The notes beneath the pieces are model-generated. The model did no database searches and had not been told where the DNA came from. It saw only the letters and a list, made by a program, of their open reading frames with translations. From Methylobacterium oryzihabitans (GTDB taxonomy: Bacteria > Pseudomonadota > Alphaproteobacteria > Rhizobiales > Beijerinckiaceae), in assembly GCF_004004555.2 (NCBI RefSeq), contig NZ_SACP01000037.1, positions 1 to 58,878 of the forward strand: a DNA stretch of 58,878 bases. Direction: 5' to 3'. Position numbers and translations under genes: made by a program. Within the stretch, counting starts at the first letter, position 1, and each line of letters begins with the position of its first letter. Shown one piece after another: positions 52,073 through 58,878 of this stretch.

Positions 52073-52933
52073 ATGACGCTGTTGGCCGAGCGCGAACCGG
52101 TCGCCGCGACGCGGCCCCCGGTCCTGCCCGTGGACGAGGTCCCCGCACCGCGCGCCCTGCCGGCGCCGCTGCTGCGCATCGCCGGCGTCTCGCTGGAATA
52201 CCGCACGCCGGAGCGGGTGGTGCGCGCCGCCCACCGCATCGACCTCGACGTCCACGAGGCCGACCGCTTCGTCCTGCTCGGGCCGTCCGGCTGCGGCAAG
52301 TCCACCCTGCTCAAGGCGGTGGCGGGCTTCATCGCGCCGGTCGAGGGCACGATCACGCTCGCCGGCGCGCCGGTGCGCGGGCCGGGCCCCGACCGCATCG
52401 TGGTGTTTCAGGAATTCGACCAGCTTCCGCCGTGGAAGACCGTGGTCGAGAACGTCGCCTTCCCGCTGCGCGTCGCCCGCGGGTTCGGCCGCCGCGAGGC
52501 GCTGGAGCGCGCCCGCGCCACCATCGACAAGGTCGGCCTGTCGGCCTTCGCGACGAGCTACCCGCACCAGCTCTCCGGCGGCATGAAGCAGCGCGTCGCC
52601 ATCGCGCGGGCGCTCGCCATGCAGCCCCGCGTGCTGCTGATGGACGAGCCCTTCGCGGCCCTCGACGCGCTCACCCGGCGCCGGATGCAGGAGGAACTGC
52701 TGGCGCTCTGGGACGAGTCCCGCCCGACCCTGCTGTTCGTCACCCACTCGATCGAGGAGGCGCTGGTGGTCGGCAACCGGATCGCCGTGCTCTCGCCCCA
52801 TCCCGGCCGGGTCCGGGCGGAGGTCAACGCCCACGAGTTCGACCTGTCGAGCCTCGGCAGCCGCGCCTTCCAGGCCGCGGTCCAGCGCCTGCACGCGCGG
52901 CTGTTCGAGCCCGCCGCCGAGGCGCCGCGATGA
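52073..52933 (+). CDS. ABC transporter ATPase, SsuB/TauB-like
   Basis: A 286-residue ATPase with LLGPSGCGKSTLL (Walker A), the Q-loop VFQEFDQLPPWKTV, signature QLSGGMKQRVAIARAL, Walker B RVLLMDEPFAALD and the H-loop VTHSIEEAL. It powers import by the neighbouring permease. The first 35 residues are an extra Pro-rich leader. It begins 10 bases after the binding-protein stop and overlaps the permease by 4 bases. Confidence 0.94.
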   Translation: MTLLAEREPVAATRPPVLPVDEVPAPRALPAPLLRIAGVSLEYRTPERVVRAAHRIDLDVHEADRFVLLGPSGCGKSTLLKAVAGFIAPVEGTITLAGAPVRGPGPDRIVVFQEFDQLPPWKTVVENVAFPLRVARGFGRREALERARATIDKVGLSAFATSYPHQLSGGMKQRVAIARALAMQPRVLLMDEPFAALDALTRRRMQEELLALWDESRPTLLFVTHSIEEALVVGNRIAVLSPHPGRVRAEVNAHEFDLSSLGSRAFQAAVQRLHARLFEPAAEAPR

Positions 52934-53802
52934 GCCGGCTCGCCGTCCCGCCGATCCGCCCCGAGATCGACCGGATCCTGCCGCCCTTCGTCGAGGCGCC
53001 GGTCGCGCGCGCCCGGCCGTTGTCGGAGCGGCTATGGCAGCAGGGCTGGCTGCGCCGGGGCCTGATCCTCGCCGCCCTGGCGCTCGCCTGGGAGGGGCTG
53101 GCGCGCTGGCAGGACAACGACCTGCTGCTGCCGGGCTGCCTCGCCACCCTGTCGGCGCTGGCCGACGGCGTGGCGAGCGGAGAGATTCTGGACCGGGTGC
53201 GGATCTCGCTCACCGTCCTGGCCCAGGGCTACCTCGCCGGAATCGTCCTCGCCTTCGGGCTGACCTCGCTCGCGGTCTCGACCCAGTTCGGCCGCGACCT
53301 GCTCTCGACTTTGACCGCGATGTTCAACCCGCTGCCGGCGATCGCGCTGCTGCCGCTGGCGCTGCTGTGGTTCGGGCTCGGCACCGGCAGCCTCGTCTTC
53401 GTGCTGATCCACGCGGTGCTGTGGCCGCTGGCGCTCGCCACCTATGCCGGCTTCCAGGGCGTGCCCGAGACGCTGCGGATGGCCGGGCGCAACTACGGCC
53501 TCACCGGCCTCGCCTATGTCGGCCGCATCCTGGTCCCGGCGGCGCTGCCGGCGATCCTGTCGGGGCTCAAGATCGGCTGGGCCTTCGCGTGGCGGACGCT
53601 CATCGCGGCGGAACTCGTGTTCGGCGCCGCCTCGGGCCGCGGCGGCCTCGGCTGGTACATCTTCCAGAACCGCAACGAACTCTACACCGACCGGGTCTTC
53701 GCCGGCCTCCTCCTCGTCATCGCGATCGGGCTCGTGGTCGAGACCGTCGTGTTCGCGAGCCTGGAGCGGGTGACGGTCCGGCGCTGGGGCCAGGTCCGCT
53801 GA
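52930..53802 (+). CDS. ABC transporter permease, SsuC/TauC-like
   Basis: A 290-residue membrane permease with about six helices (for example GLILAALALAWEGLA and GYLAGIVLAFGLTSLAVS). The coupling EAA-like loop is GVPETLRMAGRNYGLTGL, followed by PAALPAILSGLKIGWAFAWR, typical of SsuC/TauC. It starts at ATGA overlapping the ATPase stop. With the two preceding genes it makes a complete importer. Confidence 0.94.
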   Translation: MSRLAVPPIRPEIDRILPPFVEAPVARARPLSERLWQQGWLRRGLILAALALAWEGLARWQDNDLLLPGCLATLSALADGVASGEILDRVRISLTVLAQGYLAGIVLAFGLTSLAVSTQFGRDLLSTLTAMFNPLPAIALLPLALLWFGLGTGSLVFVLIHAVLWPLALATYAGFQGVPETLRMAGRNYGLTGLAYVGRILVPAALPAILSGLKIGWAFAWRTLIAAELVFGAASGRGGLGWYIFQNRNELYTDRVFAGLLLVIAIGLVVETVVFASLERVTVRRWGQVR

Positions 53803-53836
53803 ACAGCCGGCGCTGGTCCCCCTATCGAGTGAAACG

Positions 53837-55171
53837 ATGACCCACGACACCCTGCGCCTCGGCGCCTTCTTCTACGCCACCGGCCACCACGTCGCCGGCT
53901 GGCGCCACCCGTCGAGCGAGGCCGACGGCGGCATCACCCTGAAGCGGTACATCGGCTGGGCGCAGCGGGCCGAGGCGGCGAAGTTCGACCTCGTGTTCCT
54001 GGAGGACGGCACCGGCATCCGCGACGGCGACCTGCGCTCCAGCGAGCGCACGGCGCGCTCGACGCATTTCGAGCCGGTGACGCTGCTCTCGGCGCTCGCC
54101 GCCGTCACCGAGCGGATCGGCCTCGTCGCCACCACCTCGACGAGCTTCAACGAGCCCTACAACGTCGCCCGCCGCTTCGCCTCCCTCGACCATCTCAGCG
54201 GCGGCCGGGCCGGCTGGAACCTCGTCACCTCGGCCACCGACCTGGAGGCGGCGAATTTCGGCAACGACCGCATCGCCCGCCACGCCGATCGCTACGAGCG
54301 GGCGGAGGAATTCGCCGACGTCGTGCTCGGCCTGTGGAACACCTGGGACGACGACGCGGTGGTGATCGACCGCGCGAGCGGCCAGTTCTCGAAGCCCGAC
54401 GGCTTCCGGCCGCTCCACCACAAGGGCAAGCACTTCGAGGTCCGCGGCCCGCTCAACCTCTCGCGCTCGCCGCAGGGGCAGCCGGTGCTGGTCCAGGCCG
54501 GCTCGTCCGGCCCCGGCAGAGATCTCGCGGCGCGCACCGCCGAGATCGTGTTCACCGCCCACCAGACGCTGGCCGAGGCGGTGGAATTCTACGGCGACCT
54601 GAAGGCCCGCCTGCCCCGCTTCGGCCGGGCGCCCGGCGACCTCAAGGTGATGCCGGGGCTGTTTCCGGTCGTCGGGCGCACCGAGTCCGAGGCGCGGGCG
54701 AAGTTCGAGGAGTTGCAGGCGCTGATCGACCCGGTGGTCGGCCTCGCGCTGCTCGGGCGCATGGTCGGCGGCCACGACCTGTCGGGCCACGACCCCGACG
54801 GACCGGTGCCGGAACTGCCCGAGACCAACGGCGCCAAGTCGCGCCAGCAACTGATGGTCGACCTCGCCCGCCGCGAGGGTCTGAGCCTGCGCCAGCTCTA
54901 CCTGCGCATCGCCGGGGCGCGGGGCCACTCGCAGGTCGTCGGCACCCCGGCCCAGATCGCCGACGAGATGGAGGAGCGGTTCCGCGCCGGCGGCGCCGAC
55001 GGCTTCAACATCATGCCGCCGACTCTGCCCGGCGGGCTCGACGACTTCATCGAACTGGTGCTGCCGGAACTGCGCCGCCGCGGCCTCTTCCGGCACGAGT
55101 ACGAGGGCTGCACCCTGCGCGAGCACATCGGCTCGCGGCCACCGGCCGGGTTCGGGCCGGCCAGGGCGTGA
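53837..55171 (+). CDS. LLM-class FMNH2-dependent monooxygenase (NtaA/SnaA/DszA-like)
   Basis: A 444-residue flavin monooxygenase of the luciferase-like class, closest in character to NtaA/DszA/SfnG-type enzymes: LRLGAFFYATGHHVAGWRHP at the start, FDLVFLEDGTG, ATTSTSFNEPYNVARRFASL, SGGRAGWNLVTS and QAGSSGPGRDLAARTAE. It would cleave a C-S bond of the imported compound, releasing sulfite. It lies 34 bases after the permease, which supports co-expression. A partner flavin reductase is not in the window. Confidence 0.9.
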   Translation: MTHDTLRLGAFFYATGHHVAGWRHPSSEADGGITLKRYIGWAQRAEAAKFDLVFLEDGTGIRDGDLRSSERTARSTHFEPVTLLSALAAVTERIGLVATTSTSFNEPYNVARRFASLDHLSGGRAGWNLVTSATDLEAANFGNDRIARHADRYERAEEFADVVLGLWNTWDDDAVVIDRASGQFSKPDGFRPLHHKGKHFEVRGPLNLSRSPQGQPVLVQAGSSGPGRDLAARTAEIVFTAHQTLAEAVEFYGDLKARLPRFGRAPGDLKVMPGLFPVVGRTESEARAKFEELQALIDPVVGLALLGRMVGGHDLSGHDPDGPVPELPETNGAKSRQQLMVDLARREGLSLRQLYLRIAGARGHSQVVGTPAQIADEMEERFRAGGADGFNIMPPTLPGGLDDFIELVLPELRRRGLFRHEYEGCTLREHIGSRPPAGFGPARA

Positions 55172-55381
55172 TCCTGCGCGACGGCGACGTTCGCCGGCCA
55201 TTCGGAGACTGTTCCGGTTCTGGTCGACGCGCCGCCGGCCCGGACCTGAAAAGGGCAGCACTCCTTACCCATATGCGCGTTGACAGCGGCACCGATTGGC
55301 GGAACATGCGTTCCTCGCCGGTGTTCGAACGAACCATCCGCCAACCGCGGCTTCGTCACTCATGGAAGCCTGGACGCTGCC

Positions 55382-55648
55382 ATGTCCACGATCACGGCAC
55401 CTGGAAGAAAGACACGGCCCGACATGCGAGTCCCTGCGACGTGGCGGACATTCCTGACGATCGTGACGATCGGCAAGGGCGCCCTCGCAGGCGCAGGGGC
55501 GGCCATCGCTCTGCTCGGCCTGTACGACGTTGCGGCTGCCGCCACGGCTCAGGAGTGGCTGCACCAGCTCAGGCCCGCCTCCATCGATGCCGCAACGGCA
55601 GGCGGCGGCGTGATCGGCGCCGCGATCACCTGGTTCGTCAACCGGTAG
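55382..55648 (+). CDS. Small membrane protein, hypothetical
   Basis: An 88-residue protein. After a basic N-terminus it has FLTIVTIGKGALAGAGAAIA plus LLGL (about residues 25-48), and a second hydrophobic stretch AATAGGGVIGAAITWFV near the C-terminus: two probable helices. The frame is open upstream, but ATG 55382 gives the most sensible protein. Nothing identifies its function. The next gene is also a small membrane protein, 19 bases on, so the two may belong together. Confidence 0.5.
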   Translation: MSTITAPGRKTRPDMRVPATWRTFLTIVTIGKGALAGAGAAIALLGLYDVAAAATAQEWLHQLRPASIDAATAGGGVIGAAITWFVNR

Positions 55649-55667
55649 CTGCAACGACGCGACCGGC

Positions 55668-56120
55668 ATGGAGACGCTGTCAAACGGGCTCGGCGCTCTG
55701 CTCGGCGCGGCCTCGGTGTTCGTCAAGCATGCGTTTTTCCCATCCGACGTCAACCAGATGACGGTGTTCTACCTCATCTGGATCGGCTTGTTTTTCATCA
55801 TCAACACGGTTTGGGATATCGTCACGGACAAGACGCCGGCGTTCCACATCGCGACGATGAAGGACAAGATGGATGTCCTCTATGGGGCGTCCACGTTCTG
55901 CTCGAGCCTGCTCATCCTGATCGGATTGGTCAGCCCCGAAGTCGGAAAACTCTCCAAGGACACGATCCTGCCCCTCGTTCTGGCCGGTGGAGCCGGAATC
56001 CTGCGCGGCTTGCCGGCGCTGTGCCCCTACAAGCCCGAGATCGAGCGCAAGCCGGGCGAGAGCGCGGCGGACGGCAAGCCCCAGCCGCCCTCCCTTCAAC
56101 CTCCGCCGGTCGTCCCTTAG
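55668..56120 (+). CDS. Small membrane protein, hypothetical
   Basis: A 150-residue protein with hydrophobic segments at about 25-50 (MTVFYLIWIGLFFIINTVW), 75-90 (FCSSLLILIGLV) and 100-115, then a Pro-rich cytoplasmic-like tail. The moderate GC is lower than neighbours. No family recognised. Start ATG 55668, 19 bases after the previous stop, suggests one operon of two small membrane proteins. Could be a remnant of a larger mobile or stress cassette; no evidence decides. Confidence 0.6.
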   Translation: METLSNGLGALLGAASVFVKHAFFPSDVNQMTVFYLIWIGLFFIINTVWDIVTDKTPAFHIATMKDKMDVLYGASTFCSSLLILIGLVSPEVGKLSKDTILPLVLAGGAGILRGLPALCPYKPEIERKPGESAADGKPQPPSLQPPPVVP

Positions 56121-56233
56121 CCCGCGGCCGGCACGCGCGATCCCATTTTCCTGTCGGCCCCTCGGCGAAACCCGCTCTGGCGCGCCCATGACCCTGGCGA
56201 GGGCGAAGCGATGCCCCGACCAGGGAGACCGAC

Positions 56234-56401
56234 ATGACCCGCACGATCCGTCAGATGCCCGCCGGCTGGCCCCTCCCGTCCGACGCGGACGGCCACGGCT
56301 CCGCCCTGGCGTGGTCGGACGGTCGCGCGATGCTCCTCACGCTGTCGCCGCTCCATCTCGTCGTGCTCAGCCTCGTCGTGGCGCTGTTCGCCGGCGGCTG
56401 A
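56234..56401 (+). CDS. Very small single-helix membrane protein, hypothetical
   Basis: A 55-residue reading frame with an AGGGAGACCGAC ribosome site ending at its ATG. Polar residues 1-32 contain ADGHGSALAWSDGRAM. A hydrophobic helix MLLTLSPLHLVVLSLVVALF then runs to the C-terminal Gly-Gly. Codon use agrees with coding in this genome. No family recognised. Confidence 0.5.
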   Translation: MTRTIRQMPAGWPLPSDADGHGSALAWSDGRAMLLTLSPLHLVVLSLVVALFAGG

Positions 56402-56580
56402 GATCTTGGCCGCGGCCGGAAGCTTGGCCGCGAACACTGCCCGAGACCCGGCAGAAGACTTGGCCCGAACGGATTGTTTCCGTCGCCGCCCGCGGCTAAC
56501 CCTGTGCCGCGCCCGGGAGCGGGCGTGCCCCGTTTCGAGGACGACAGCCGGCCCGCGAGCCGGACAGGAGGACGACGCGC

Positions 56581-58653
56581 ATGCCGAGACCGGCCCCCGC
56601 CCCGTGGCGACACCTTCGCTTCGCCGCCACGCTTCTCGGAGCGGTCCTCCTCGCCCGCGCCGTCCCCGAGGCGGCGGCCTTCGCCGACAACGCCGAGTCG
56701 GTCGCGGTGGTGATCGGCAACCGCAGCTACAAGCAGACCGTGCCGGTCGACTTCGCCCACAACGACGCCGAGGCGATCCGCAGCTACCTCGTCCAGCGCC
56801 TCGGCTACCGCGAGAGCAACGTCTTCGTCCTCAGGGACGCGACGCTCAACGAGTTCAACCAGGTCTTCGGCACCGAGCGCAATCCGCAATCGGGCCGGCT
56901 GTGGCGCAGCGTGCGCGAGGGCCGCTCGAACGTGTTCGTGTACTATTCCGGCCACGGCGTGCCGGACCTCGCGACGCGGCAGCCGTTCCTGCTGCCCGAG
57001 GACGGCAACCCCAACCAGGGCGAGAGCGGCTACGCGCTGGAGACGCTCTACCGCAACCTCGACCTCGTGAAGCGCAAGATCGGCCCCGGGCGCCAGCTCG
57101 TCGTGATGGTCGATGCCTGCTTCACCGGCGAGACCGGCCGCAAGGGCGAGAGCCTGCTGGCGGTCTCGGCCCCCGGCTTCGCCCCGGCCCGGCCGAAGAC
57201 CGAGGCCGGCATCGTCCGGCTCGTCGCCACCTCCGGCGCCACCCCGGCGAACTGGGACGAGGCCAATCGGCTCGGCCTGCTCACCAGCCGGTTCCTGATG
57301 GGGGTGTCGGGACAGGCCGACGCGGCCGAGCAGCAGGGCGACGGCGACGGGCAGGTGCAGTGGCCCGAGCTCAAGCGCTACCTGCGCCGCGAGGTCGAGG
57401 AGGCGGCCCGCCGCGCCTCGGGCCGCGAGCAGGTGCCGGAGATCGACGACGCGCCGATCGTGCTCCAGGCGTCGCTGCCCGTCGAGGCGGTGGCGAAGGG
57501 CGTGGCGGCGATCCGCGACGAGGCGGCGTGGCGGCGCGCCGAGGCGCTCGGCACCCGCGAGGGCTTCGAGGCCTATGTCGGGGGCTGCGGCGAGGTCTGC
57601 GCCTACCGGCCCCAGGCGATGGACCGGCTGCTCGCCGGGCGGCGCCGGGACGCGGCGGCGGTCGACGGGGAGAACTGGGCGCGGTTCGGCGCCCGGCGCC
57701 AGTACCAGGCCTATCTCGATTCCTGCGGCGAGGTCTGCGCCTATCGCGGCCTCGCCGAGGGCTATCTCGGCGGCGCCGACCCGAGCGCCGACCCGCGGGT
57801 GAGGCGCTGCGACGACCTCGCCGCCGGCACCGACGACCCCGACCGGCCGGCCGGGGCGACCGGGGTCAAGCTCGGCCGCATCGAGCCCGCCGCCGCGATC
57901 GAGGCGTGCCGGGCGGCCGCCTCCGCCTACCCGCAGCTGCGCCGCCTGTCCTACCAGCTCGGCCGTGCCTACGATCGGGCCGACCGCTACCGGGAGGCCT
58001 TCGCCGCCTACGACGCGGCGGCGAAGGCCGGCAGCATCGCGGCGATGAACAACCTCGCGACGCTCTACGAGAACGGCCAGGGCGTGAAGCGCGGGCAGGC
58101 CGAGGCGCTCCGGCTCTACCGGCAGGCGGGCGAGGGCGGCAACGTCGTGGCGCTCGCCAACGCCGCCCGGATGCTCGAATACGGCAACGGCATCCCCAGG
58201 GACGAGGCCGGCGCGGTCGCGCTGTACAAGCGCGCGGTCGAGGGCGGCGACGTGCCGTCGATCTCGAAGCTGGTGCCGCACTACGCCACCGGCGCCCACG
58301 GCTTCCCCAAGGACCTGCGCCAGGGCTTCGACCTGTTCCGGCGGGCCGCCGACAAGGGCGACCCGGTCGCGATGGCGACGATGGCGACGCTGATCGACAA
58401 CGGCTTCGGCCGCTACTTCCCCGGCGTGCGCTCCGCCGACATGGTGCTGCGCGCCCTCAGGCGCGGCGAGCTCGGCGCCGCCTCGGTCTCGGCCACCGAC
58501 ACCGCGGCCCAGAAGCTGAAGCCCGAGACGATCCGCACCGTCCAGCGGGCGATCAAGGACGCGGACTACTATCCGGGCGCGCTCGACGGCCGGTTCAACC
58601 CGGTCTTCGTGCGGGCGCTCGATCTCTACGCCAAGGCGAACGAGGCGGAATGA
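56581..58653 (+). CDS. Exported caspase-like (C14) protein with Cys repeats and Sel1 repeats
   Basis: 690 residues. A signal peptide covers 1-35 (cleavage near AAFAD). A caspase/metacaspase fold follows: VAVVIGNRSYKQ, YYSGHGVPD with catalytic His near 124, VMVDACFTGE with Cys near 180. Two similar Cys motifs come next, FEAYVGGCGEVCAYRP and YQAYLDSCGEVCAYRG (about 330-400). Sel1-type repeats at about 480-620 include MNNLATLYENGQGVKRGQAE. A C-terminal helical domain, TIRTVQRAIKDADYYPGALD, resembles a peptidoglycan-binding fold. A GGACAGGAGGACG tract precedes the ATG. It probably works in the periplasm; substrate and trigger unknown. Confidence 0.88.
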   Translation: MPRPAPAPWRHLRFAATLLGAVLLARAVPEAAAFADNAESVAVVIGNRSYKQTVPVDFAHNDAEAIRSYLVQRLGYRESNVFVLRDATLNEFNQVFGTERNPQSGRLWRSVREGRSNVFVYYSGHGVPDLATRQPFLLPEDGNPNQGESGYALETLYRNLDLVKRKIGPGRQLVVMVDACFTGETGRKGESLLAVSAPGFAPARPKTEAGIVRLVATSGATPANWDEANRLGLLTSRFLMGVSGQADAAEQQGDGDGQVQWPELKRYLRREVEEAARRASGREQVPEIDDAPIVLQASLPVEAVAKGVAAIRDEAAWRRAEALGTREGFEAYVGGCGEVCAYRPQAMDRLLAGRRRDAAAVDGENWARFGARRQYQAYLDSCGEVCAYRGLAEGYLGGADPSADPRVRRCDDLAAGTDDPDRPAGATGVKLGRIEPAAAIEACRAAASAYPQLRRLSYQLGRAYDRADRYREAFAAYDAAAKAGSIAAMNNLATLYENGQGVKRGQAEALRLYRQAGEGGNVVALANAARMLEYGNGIPRDEAGAVALYKRAVEGGDVPSISKLVPHYATGAHGFPKDLRQGFDLFRRAADKGDPVAMATMATLIDNGFGRYFPGVRSADMVLRALRRGELGAASVSATDTAAQKLKPETIRTVQRAIKDADYYPGALDGRFNPVFVRALDLYAKANEAE

Positions 58654-58738
58654 GCGGGCAACCGACGGACCGCCGCCCTGGCCCTCCCTCTGCGCAGGCT
58701 TGTCCGGGGAAAAATCTTTTCAAAATCAAGCGCGGGAT

Positions 58739-58878
58739 CCCCTCTCCCGAGTGGGAGAGGGGTAGGGGTGAGGGTGGCTCGGTGCCAGGATCAAGCCCCC
58801 GACGTCGAGCTGCGCAACTCGACGGTCAGCATCTCATCCTGTACCCGAGCCACCCTCACCCCCCCCCCCCCCCCCCAC
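58739..58878. repeat. Contig-end inverted repeats and poly-C tract
   Basis: CCCCTCTCCC-gagt-GGGAGAGGGG (58739-58762) is a perfect 10-bp hairpin. GGGGTGAGGGTGGCTCGG (58765-58782) is exactly complementary to 58845-58862, giving an outer hairpin with about 60 bases between. Such elements are often dispersed repeats. The window then ends in about 18 C, probably an assembly artefact at a repeat boundary. The hairpin could end transcription of the caspase-like gene. Confidence 0.75.

Noticed and set aside
58859..58876. Poly-C tract as a biological homopolymer signal
   Set aside because: It is at the extreme end of the window beside an inverted repeat and is most simply an assembly artefact.

Overview
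The window looks like one complete draft contig from a GC-rich alphaproteobacterium. A Methylobacterium-like member of the Hyphomicrobiales is the best fit, judging from base composition and from small exported proteins of the GCG_CRPN and GHW-repeat kinds. This assignment rests on recognition, not on a database search. Both ends fall in repeats: an insertion-sequence end on the left, and an inverted repeat running into a poly-C tract on the right.

Bases 1-22.9 kb form a genomic (defence) island on the 3' side of a tRNA-Met(CAT) gene. It holds a type I Zorya operon, zorA-zorB-zorC-zorD (minus strand, 7324 to 95). The last gene, zorD, is cut by an insertion sequence at a CTAG site. Upstream and co-oriented lies a type I restriction-modification operon, hsdR-hsdM-hsdS. 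Divergent from it are a large nuclease/RNase H-like/SF1 helicase fusion and a McrBC pair whose McrB carries an EVE/PUA-like insert inside its AAA+ module. The island ends with an IS427-group element that clips the 3' end of mcrC, then a decayed IS256-family transposase, then the tRNA and its terminator.

From 23 to 31 kb are metabolic genes: an orphan branched-chain amino-acid type binding protein, a cyclase-family hydrolase, an Old Yellow Enzyme, a 3-hydroxyacyl-CoA dehydrogenase, glucokinase, a HARE-HTH protein and an FAD monooxygenase-like protein. A 30-bp tandem repeat lies among them. At 31.2-33 kb is a plasmid-type RepA gene preceded by seven 22-bp iterons and an AT-rich stretch, so a plasmid-like replication origin sits among chromosomal genes.

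From 33 to 46.4 kb are mostly housekeeping genes: mazG, a marR-type regulator with a near-leaderless promoter, a decayed DNA-alkylation-repair gene, a cupin, an AT-rich glycosyltransferase-like gene, then metG-tatD-MBL hydrolase and dacC-tmk-holB as tight minus-strand operons, and rlpA. A 168-bp imperfect palindrome lies between a small exported protein and holB.

From 47.2 to 55.2 kb is a sulfur-scavenging region: a trans-sulfuration PLP enzyme, a periplasmic thiosulfate sulfurtransferase, a YeeE/YedE-type thiosulfate transporter, an SsuABC-like transporter and a flavin monooxygenase. Together they would import thiosulfate or organosulfonates, release sulfite or sulfide and feed Met/Cys synthesis. 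The right end carries small membrane proteins and an exported caspase-like protein with Sel1 repeats.
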